Positions 25,407 to 32,428 of a stretch of 64,000 nt of DNA are shown here, one piece after another (position 1 is the stretch's first letter; the number at the start of each line of letters is the position of its first letter). This DNA is from CAIUGU01 sp963819685 (GTDB lineage Bacteria > Pseudomonadota > Gammaproteobacteria > Steroidobacterales > Steroidobacteraceae): assembly GCA_963819685.1 (NCBI GenBank), contig CAWFXI010000009.1:62001-126000 (forward strand). Direction: 5' to 3'. The notes beneath the pieces are model-generated. The model did not search any database. It worked only from the letters and a program-made list of their open reading frames with translations, and was not told where the DNA came from. The translations under genes and the position numbers were made by a program.

Positions 25407-28214
25407 AACGGCATATCGCCGTCCTCGCTGTGACAGCCGCGCTATTCATGCCGCGCGCTGAGGCAGCGGCTCAGCGCAAGTCCCAAGCCACCCCGACTCT
25501 GAAGGATTTGCGTGGACGAGAGGTCGTGGTGCAGCCTGATGAGCGCGTCGAAGTGGCGCCGGAGCAAGTGATCAGACAGTACGAGCGCGTGCTTGAGATC
25601 GGCACATCCGATCCCCGACTGCAGGCCGAAGCCCTGCGTCGGTTGGGTGATCTCAAGCTTGAAGTGGACGAAGCAGCTCGCGGGGGGGACGTTGCCGCTG
25701 GTGCCGATCTGCCCAGGCTCCGTGAGGCGATCAAGATCTACGAATCCCTGCTCGTTGCATATCCTGATTCACCACGCAATGACCAAGTGCTATATCAGTT
25801 GGCGCGTGCCTATGAGGCTGATGCACGGCCCGCTGAGGCTCTTGCGGTACTTGATCGGCTGGTGCGCACTTATCCGAACAGCAGTCGTCTCCCGGAGGCA
25901 CAATTTCGCCGCGGCGAGATCCATTTCAGTAGTAGCCGCTATGCCGAAGCAGAACGCGCCTACGGTGCCCTCGTTGCGCTGGGACCGGGCTCAGCATTCT
26001 ATGAACAAGGGCTGTACAAGCAGGGTTGGTCGCTTTTCAAGCAAGGCCACAGCGATGAAAGCACGGCCACGCTGCTGAATTTGCTGGATCGCATTCTAGT
26101 GAAGGATGCGCGCCTGCAGCCACGGGAGACGTTATCGAAGCCGGAGCAAGAGCTCGCCGATGACACCTTTCGAGTGCTCGCCGTGACGTTCGCAGACTAT
26201 GAAGGCCCGGCTACACTCGATAGCACGATGGCGCGCAGGGGAGTGCCTGTGTATGGCCATCTGCTATACGCTGCCCTCGGCGATCTGTATCTGGAGAAAG
26301 AGCGCTATCAGGATGCAGCCCTTGCCTATGCGGCATTCGTGAAGCAGCGACCGGACGACCACAACGCTCCGTTGCTCCAGGTCAGGGCAATCGAGGCCTA
26401 TCAGAAGGGTGGATTCGACTCTCTCGTTCTAGAAGGCAAGCGCGATTTCGTCGATCGATATGCACTCACTTCGACTTTCTGGATCAGTCGCACTCCGCAA
26501 GAGGCTCCTGAAGTCGTTGCCGTTCTCAAGTCGAACCTGAAGGATCTTGCCCAGTACCATCACGCGCGGGCACAGAAGACGAAGCAAGCCGAGGAGTATG
26601 CTGCTGCCGCTCGCTGGTACGGGGCAATGCTGCAGTCATTCCCGGTAGATGCTGAGGCTCCCTCCAATCGCTATCTTCTGGCAGAAGTTCTTTTTGACGG
26701 CGGTCGATTTGCGGAGGCCGCAGTCGAGTACAGCCGTACCGCCTACGACTACCCGGTACACGATCGATCGGCACAGGCTGGATACGCTGCGCTGGTTGCC
26801 TACCAGAAGCAGGAAGACCGCCTTGAGGGGTCCGCGAAAGCCACTTGGCATCGCGAAGCCATCGAAAGTGAACTGATGTTCGCCAATACCTTCGTTGAAC
26901 ACGCGGAAGCGGGCGCGGTGCTCACCAAGGCAGCGGAAGACCTCTTCGTGCTCAAGGAGTTCGACCGGACAATTGACGTCGCCGGGCAAGTGTTGCAGTA
27001 GACGGCCCGCTGTGGACGCGCGACGACAACGTACTGCGGCGACAATCCTTGCGCATTCGCTGTTCGATCGTGAGCGCTACGCAGAAGCGGAGCAGGCTTA
27101 CCTTCGGGTTCAGTCGCTTCTGCCTCCGGGCGATCCAGAGCAGAGTGCGACGATCGAGCGGTTGGCTGCATCGATCTATAAGCAAGCGGAAGCAAAGCAG
27201 GCAGCTGGAACGCCCGATTCCGCTGTTGATGACTTCCTGCGTGTGGCTACGCTTGCCCCGACATCCAAGGTCAGGGCAAACGCTGAATACGATGCTGCAT
27301 CGCTTCTGATGCAACAGAAGCAATGGGCCAAGGCGAGTGAAGTGCTGGTCGCTTTCCGCCGGGCACACCCGGGGCACGAACTTGAGCCCGAAGTGACCCG
27401 TTCACTGGCGGTTGCCTATCTCGAAGCTGGAAAAGGACTTGAAGCGGCACCTGAATTCGAGCGTGTGGCTGCTCAAGCCAAGGAGACGAATGAAGTCCGC
27501 CGTGCTGCTCAGTGGCAAGCTGCCGAGCTCTATGACAAGGGCAAAGCGGTCGTCCCGGCGACTGCTGCCTATACAACTTACGTAACGAAATTTCCGGAAC
27601 CGTTGGGGCCCGCAATGGACGCGCGGCAACGTCTGGCGGATATAGCAGGTACGAATGGGGACGATCGTGCCCGTACTCGCTGGCTTGAAGACATCGTGCG
27701 CGCAGATCAGGTCGCCGGCGCGTCCCGCAACGATCGTAGCCGCTTCCTCGCTGCCCGGGCGACGCTTACCTTGGTTGAACCTGCGGTGGCTGGATTCAGT
27801 TCGATTCGCCTCGTGGTTCCGCTCGACAAATCGCTCAAGGCAAAGCGAACCGCGATGGAGCGCGTCCTGACTGCGTATGGCAAGGCGCTCGACTATCAGG
27901 TTGCCGAGGTTACGACGGCGGCTACCTTCGGAATGGCAGAAGTCTATCGCCAGTTGGGCAGCGATCTGCTGTCCTCGGAGCGGCCCAAGGATCTCGATGC
28001 CGATGCGCGAGAACAATACGACGTGCTGCTCGAGGAGCAGGCATTTCCATTTGAGGAAAAGGCGATTGAACTCTACCAGGCCAATGCCAAGCGAGCAGGT
28101 GATGGCGTCTATGACCAATGGGTAGAGCGAAGTTTTGCAATGCTCGCCAAGTTGATGCCAGCGCGGTACGCAAAGGTAGAGAAGGGTGAAGACTATGTAC
28201 CCACGCTGCACTAG
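25403..28214 (+). CDS. large TPR-repeat periplasmic protein (frameshifted at 27.0 kb)
   Basis: TTG at 25403 overlaps the previous stop (TTGA) and begins a signal peptide (AVLAVTAALFMPRAEAAA). TPR-type repeats follow (YESLLVAYPDSPRNDQVLYQ, LVRTYPNSSRLPEAQFRRGE, AALGDLYLEKERYQDAALAY). This frame stops at 27001; the next frame carries on at once with RRPAVDARRQRTAATIL and more TPRs (RERYAEAEQAYLRV) to 28214. Dropping the T in CAGTAGACGG at about 26,999 joins them into one protein of about 937 residues. The architecture resembles large TPR proteins of myxobacterial-type gliding/secretion clusters. As read it is two pieces: 25403-27001, and a second lacking a plausible start. Confidence 0.75.
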
Positions 28215-28869
28215 GAATGGGCTACCGGCTGGTCGTATCCGGCGGCAGATGCGCTGCTCCTTCACTTGGGCGCAGTTCGCGTTGCCGTTCTTCGTGCTGT
28301 GTGCCTGCAGTTCGGCACCAAAACCCATTGATCCGATGATTGCACCGGTTCCGGTGGTTTCTGCAGTGCCCGCCGTTGTAACGGAGCAGTTCGACAGGGC
28401 GGTGACCCTGCTCGGAGCGGGCGATCTGGATCTCGCGGTGCGCGAGTTTGAGACGATGAGTGCGGCTTATCCGGAGTACGCGGGTCCGCTCATCAATCTC
28501 GGAATTGCCTACACGAAATCCGGTCATCTGCCGGAGGCTGAGCAGGCCTTCAAGATGGCGATTTCTCGAAATCCTGACAACGCAGTGGCCTACAACCAAC
28601 TTGGAATCGTGTATCGGAAGCTTGGCCGCTTCATCGATGCTGGAGGAGCCTACGAGCGTGCGCTGCAAATAGCCCCTGACTATGCGCTCGCCCATCTCAA
28701 TCTGGGTGTGCTCTACGACCTCTACTTGCAGCGACCTGAAAAGGCGCTCGGAGAGTATGAAAAGTACGTGATGTTGAGCGGCACGCCGGACAACACCGTC
28801 AATGGGTGGATTGCGGAGGTCAGTTCGAGGCTGGGTACCGCTGCGCGAACGGCAAGGAGTGAGCCATGA
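28195..28869 (+). CDS. TPR lipoprotein
   Basis: About 224 residues with a lipobox (LPFFVLCAC-SS) and four TPR-like repeats at about residues 60-190 (LLGAGDLDLAVREFETM, AYTKSGHLPEAEQAFKMAI, VYRKLGRFIDAGGAYERAL, YLQRPEKALGEYEKY). Likely anchored to a membrane facing the periplasm. The ATG at 28195 has AAGGGTG upstream; GTG 28186 and ATG 28249 (which gives a more usual short signal) are alternatives. It overlaps the end of the preceding TPR gene by 20 bases and the next gene by four (ATGA), so translation is coupled. Confidence 0.83.
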   Translation: MYPRCTRNGLPAGRIRRQMRCSFTWAQFALPFFVLCACSSAPKPIDPMIAPVPVVSAVPAVVTEQFDRAVTLLGAGDLDLAVREFETMSAAYPEYAGPLINLGIAYTKSGHLPEAEQAFKMAISRNPDNAVAYNQLGIVYRKLGRFIDAGGAYERALQIAPDYALAHLNLGVLYDLYLQRPEKALGEYEKYVMLSGTPDNTVNGWIAEVSSRLGTAARTARSEP

Positions 28870-29288
28870 AAAGGTACAACTACCTGGTATTAATGTTGCT
28901 TGGCGTGATGGCTTCAGGCGCTGGACTGGCAGCCGAGCCGGGGAATGCCCAGAAGAAGGCGCCACCAGCCGCCGATGCCAAACCGATTCCCCAAACCGCC
29001 GCCCGTCCGCCCCGCGCGGCCGTAGACCGGCTTGATCTGGATGCAACCGTCGTCACTGGCAATCGGGAGTTGCCGAAAGTGCTCTATATCGTCCCGTGGA
29101 AAAAGGCTGAAATAGGTGATCTTCCCGAGCAGCCTTTCAATTCCCTGCTGGACGAAGCGCTGACGCCGATCGATCGCGACGAATTCCGGCGTGAGGTTTC
29201 CTACTATTCGAAGCTGGTTGATCGACCGGCTCCAGTCGCGGCCAGTCAGACCGATAAAGCGGTTACAGCACCGGCATTGGGCCGCTGA
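28866..29288 (+). CDS. small secreted protein of the ExbB/ExbD cluster, unknown
   Basis: 140 residues; signal peptide (YLVLMLLGVMASGAGLAA), an Ala/Pro-rich segment, then a conserved-looking part (LDLDATVVTGNRELPKVLYIVPWKKAE ... DRDEFRREVSYY). No family recognised. The phrase VTGNRELPKVLYIVPWK suggests a protein always linked to this type of operon. The ATG overlaps the previous stop (ATGA). A hairpin-free gap of about 60 bases separates it from exbB. Confidence 0.75.
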   Translation: MKRYNYLVLMLLGVMASGAGLAAEPGNAQKKAPPAADAKPIPQTAARPPRAAVDRLDLDATVVTGNRELPKVLYIVPWKKAEIGDLPEQPFNSLLDEALTPIDRDEFRREVSYYSKLVDRPAPVAASQTDKAVTAPALGR

Positions 29289-29350
29289 CGCGTCGATTAT
29301 TGCAAATGCCACCGATTGACATATTGAAGAGTTGCTGAAGGAGTGAAGTC

Positions 29351-30001
29351 ATGCACGAGTTAAGCGTCATCCCCCGGTTCTTCCAGGATGGGGGCATTTT
29401 CATGTATCCGATAGCCGCGGTTCTGGCCATCGGAATTGCCATAGGCATCGAACGCTGGATCTATCTGTCGCGCGTGAAGCTCGGCAGCGTCCGGTTCTGG
29501 AATCAGGTCGTCCCCATGCTCAGTTCCGGAAAGCTGAAGGAAGCGGCTGCGATGACGTCCAAGTCAAAAACGGCCATCGGCACCATCATGAGCTACGGGC
29601 TGGCACGCATCCAGAGTGCGCGTCGTCGAGATGATGTTGAAAAGGCCATGGAAGAGAGCCTCATGGAAGTCATGCCACGCCTGGAGAAGCGTACACACTA
29701 CATCGGGACATTCGCCAACATCGCGACCTTGCTCGGCCTGCTCGGCACCATCATGGGCCTGATCGCGGCATTCTCGGCCGTGGCCACTGCGAACTCTGCA
29801 GAGAAGGCGACGTTGCTGTCTGCCAGCATTTCCGTTGCGATGAACTGCACGGCGTTCGGACTCATCGTCGCCATCACGCTTGTTCTGGTGCATGCATTCC
29901 TGCAGACCAAGACAACGGAACTCGTGGACAGCCTCGAAATGGCGTCCGTGAAGTTCCTGAACCTCGTCACAGAAGGCCGCGCTGAGCCGGTCGCCCAATG
30001 A
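29351..30001 (+). CDS. MotA/TolQ/ExbB-type proton channel protein
   Basis: 216 residues with three membrane segments: FMYPIAAVLAIGIAIGI (about 17-33), IATLLGLLGTIMGLIAAF (about 122-140) and CTAFGLIVAITLVLVHAF (about 172-190). TLLGLLGTIMGLI is the conserved ExbB/TolQ channel motif. With ExbD it forms the inner-membrane proton channel that powers work across the periplasm. AAGGAG precedes the ATG at good spacing. The stop overlaps the next start (ATGA). Because this operon encodes no Pal or TolA and carries TPR proteins, it is more like the AglR/Glt or other dedicated motors than iron uptake. Confidence 0.9.
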   Translation: MHELSVIPRFFQDGGIFMYPIAAVLAIGIAIGIERWIYLSRVKLGSVRFWNQVVPMLSSGKLKEAAAMTSKSKTAIGTIMSYGLARIQSARRRDDVEKAMEESLMEVMPRLEKRTHYIGTFANIATLLGLLGTIMGLIAAFSAVATANSAEKATLLSASISVAMNCTAFGLIVAITLVLVHAFLQTKTTELVDSLEMASVKFLNLVTEGRAEPVAQ

Positions 30002-30498
30002 GAACCGCACAGTCCGCAAGAAGGTTGGGGCGTCGGGATCGGGCCGATCCCGAGCTCAACATCATTCCGATGATCGACATCTTCACGGTGCTTGTGACCT
30101 TCCTGCTGATGACTGCCGTGTTTTCGCGGATCGTCGTTCTCAATCTGGGCCTGCCGGTAGCCTCCACCACGCAGCTGGAGCAGCTTGAGGACCTGAAGCT
30201 CGAGGTGATCGTGCATGACGCCTCGATCGAAGTGTCCGACCAGATCAGCGGGCGGCTTGCTGAGATTCCCAAGATCGGGACGACGCACGATCTCAAGGGG
30301 CTTTCCGAATACCTGCAACGCGTGAAGGCGCGCTTTCCGGACAAGACGCAGGCGACAATCCTGCTGGAGTCGGACACTTCCTACGACATCCTGGTCCAGG
30401 TCATGGACACATTGCGTCTCGTCACGCTTGCCCGACCCAACGGCAACATCAATGCCGAGCTGTTCCCGGAAATCTCGATCGGAGATGCCCCAACATGA
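29998..30498 (+). CDS. ExbD/TolR-type protein 1
   Basis: 166 residues: short cytoplasmic N-terminus, one membrane helix (DIFTVLVTFLLMTAVF) preceded by the conserved NIIPMIDIFTVL with the proton-carrying Asp, and a periplasmic domain with ILLESDTSYDILVQVMDTL. It partners the ExbB-type channel. The first of two adjacent exbD genes; overlapping starts and stops on both sides (four bases each) show tight coupling. Confidence 0.9.
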   Translation: MRTAQSARRLGRRDRADPELNIIPMIDIFTVLVTFLLMTAVFSRIVVLNLGLPVASTTQLEQLEDLKLEVIVHDASIEVSDQISGRLAEIPKIGTTHDLKGLSEYLQRVKARFPDKTQATILLESDTSYDILVQVMDTLRLVTLARPNGNINAELFPEISIGDAPT

Positions 30499-31028
30499 AG
30501 ATGTCGAGCCGCGCCAAGCGGATGCTGCGTCGTCACCTCAAAGGGCAGCGGCGCGATCCCAACATGAACATCATCTCGCTCATCGACATCATGAGCGTAC
30601 TGGTGCTGTTCCTCCTCGTGCATTCGAGCGAGGTCGAGGTATTGCCGAATCCCAATGAGATTCGCGTGCCGGAATCCGTTGCAGAGGCCCGGCCAGACCC
30701 GGCGGTAGTCGTGATGGTGACCCGCCACGAAGTGCTGGTGCAGGGGCGGTCAGTCATCTCGCTGGAGGACCTGAAGGACACCGCGGAAAGCGTAATAAAG
30801 CCACTACAGACCGCATTGCGTGAGCAGCAGGAGTTCCGGGTTGAGGGGGTGGCAGCGCAACCCACTGAGCCAGCCGATCGTGCAGTCACGGTGCTGGCCG
30901 ATCGCGATACTCCGTACAGCATTCTGAAAAAGGTGCTGGCAACCTGCACGGCCAGCGAGTTTGGCAAAGTATCGTTTGCGGTAACCCAGAAGGAAGCCAC
31001 GCCCCTGACGGCGTCGGCAACCATGTGA
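30495..31028 (+). CDS. ExbD/TolR-type protein 2
   Basis: 177 residues with the same plan as its neighbour: MNIISLIDIMSVLVLFLLVH carrying the conserved Asp, then a periplasmic part (VMVTRHEVLVQGRSVISLED ... DRDTPYSILKKVLAT). The two ExbD proteins differ clearly, so they may form a mixed dimer, as seen in myxobacterial gliding motors (AglQ/AglS) and some secretion-linked ExbBD systems. The stop overlaps the next start (GTGA). Confidence 0.9.
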   Translation: MKMSSRAKRMLRRHLKGQRRDPNMNIISLIDIMSVLVLFLLVHSSEVEVLPNPNEIRVPESVAEARPDPAVVVMVTRHEVLVQGRSVISLEDLKDTAESVIKPLQTALREQQEFRVEGVAAQPTEPADRAVTVLADRDTPYSILKKVLATCTASEFGKVSFAVTQKEATPLTASATM

Positions 31029-31960
31029 ACCCCATGTATTACCGAGTCTATGAGCTTCCCTGGTCGCTGGGCGCGGAAGACGAGCAGCGTTTCTGGCGAA
31101 TATTGCGGAATGTCGCTGTTTCTCTTGCGTTGTTGGGGCTGCTGTTGCCTTTCCTGCCGTTGCCTCAACGCGACCTCACGCAGGCTCCTGTCATTCCACC
31201 CCGCCTCGCGCGCGTCGTGATAGAGCGTCAGGCGCCACCGCCGCCGCCTCCACCTCCGCCACAGGTGGCAGAAGTGGCGCCGAAGCCTCTTCCGGAACGT
31301 GCGGTTCCAGTACCGCCCACCCCGCAACCCCAGGTTGATCGTGTTGAGCAGGCACGCCGCAAGGCGGTTTCATCCGGACTGCTGCAATTACAGGATCAGC
31401 TTGCAGACCTGCGGGACAATTCCTCAGCAAACAAGGCGATGGAGACCAAAAACCTGTCGGGCGCCGTGGGCGAGACGACCAGAGCGGAAAGGTCGCTGAT
31501 TACTTCATCAGTCGGTAAAGGTAGCGGGGGCATCAATACGGCCGCCCTGAGCCGAGGTTTTGGCGGCGGTGCCGGATCGCTTACCGGGCATGCGACTACT
31601 CAGGTGAGTTCTCCGGTTGGAGGTGCCGACGCGGGACCTGAGGTTCGCAGGACTTCTGCGAGCACCAAAGCATCGCGCAGTCGTGAAGAGATTGAACTGG
31701 TATTCGACAAGAACAAGAGCGCAATCTACGCACTGTACAGTCGGGCCTTACGCGACAATCCGGCCCTGCAAGGCAAGCTTGTACTTGAGATCACCATATC
31801 GCCCTCCGGAGAAGTGACTGCATGTGGTGTGGTGTCCAGCGACCTGAAGGATCCTGAACTGGAGCGCAAGCTCATCGCCCGTATCAAGCTCTTTCGCTTC
31901 GAGGAAAAGGATGTCGAGGCGGTGACCACCACCAAGCCAATTGATTTCTTTCCTGCCTGA
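31025..31960 (+). CDS. TonB-like energy transducer with AgmX/PglI-type C-terminal domain
   Basis: About 311 residues: cytoplasmic N-terminus, one membrane helix (NVAVSLALLGLLLPFLPL, about 29-46), a polyproline stretch of nine prolines (about 72-80), an Ala/Ser/Gly-rich periplasmic linker, and a C-terminal domain of about 90 residues (REEIELVFDKNKSAIYALYS, NPALQGKLVLEITISPSGEV, LIARIKLFRFEEKD) of the AgmX/PglI or myxo-SS-tail type rather than classical TonB. Such domains occur with dedicated ExbBD motors. GTG at 31025 overlaps the previous stop; ATG 31034 is an alternative. It would carry force from the inner membrane to outer-membrane or TPR partners. Confidence 0.87.
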   Translation: MNPMYYRVYELPWSLGAEDEQRFWRILRNVAVSLALLGLLLPFLPLPQRDLTQAPVIPPRLARVVIERQAPPPPPPPPPQVAEVAPKPLPERAVPVPPTPQPQVDRVEQARRKAVSSGLLQLQDQLADLRDNSSANKAMETKNLSGAVGETTRAERSLITSSVGKGSGGINTAALSRGFGGGAGSLTGHATTQVSSPVGGADAGPEVRRTSASTKASRSREEIELVFDKNKSAIYALYSRALRDNPALQGKLVLEITISPSGEVTACGVVSSDLKDPELERKLIARIKLFRFEEKDVEAVTTTKPIDFFPA

Positions 31961-31989
31961 CGACTGCAGCGGCATGCGGAGAATCGGCC

Positions 31990-32319
31990 TTGAATATCGA
32001 CTCCGAAATCGCGAACTTCACCGATCTGACGGCGGTGGACCAGGCGCGATTCGTGGCGCGACTGATGCATGAGTTGACGCTCGAGGCACGTCATTTCTAT
32101 GGTCCAGGCGGTGAGGTGCCCATCGATGCGGTGCGGCTTCGATTTCTGAACGAAATCCAGCACCGACTGACCCGCTTTATCGAGCAGATCCTGACGGACG
32201 ATCCCTCCCGCCCAACCAATGAAGTCATGATCCGACTGCTGCTTGCGCCGCGGGCAGAAAAGGCCATTGAGGACCTGTTGCGTGCGGCCTGGTCAAGAAC
32301 CATCCAGTCGACCTTCTGA
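31990..32319 (+). CDS. small helical protein, unknown, end of ExbB/ExbD operon
   Basis: 109 residues, TTG start with GGAG about 8 bases upstream. No signal or membrane segment; mostly alpha-helical and charged (VDQARFVARLMHELTLEAR, FLNEIQHRLTRFIEQIL, EKAIEDLLRAAWSR). It looks like a cytoplasmic accessory protein, perhaps contacting ExbB/ExbD tails. The gap of 29 bases from the TonB-like gene and the same strand place it last in the riboswitch-led run. Confidence 0.72.
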   Translation: MNIDSEIANFTDLTAVDQARFVARLMHELTLEARHFYGPGGEVPIDAVRLRFLNEIQHRLTRFIEQILTDDPSRPTNEVMIRLLLAPRAEKAIEDLLRAAWSRTIQSTF

Positions 32320-32428
32320 CGCCCCGGTTTTGCCGGATTGCAGCGGCAGTTCATCCGGACATGCCGTCTGCTAGACTTTGCGCCCCTTAAGGCGTGAGAG
32401 GCCCAGTTCCTCCAGGCGTTTTCAAGTC

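Noticed and set aside
32378..32428. Upstream start for ppc
   Set aside because: The extra 17 residues are basic and unlike the family; the ATG at 32429 begins the usual N-terminus.
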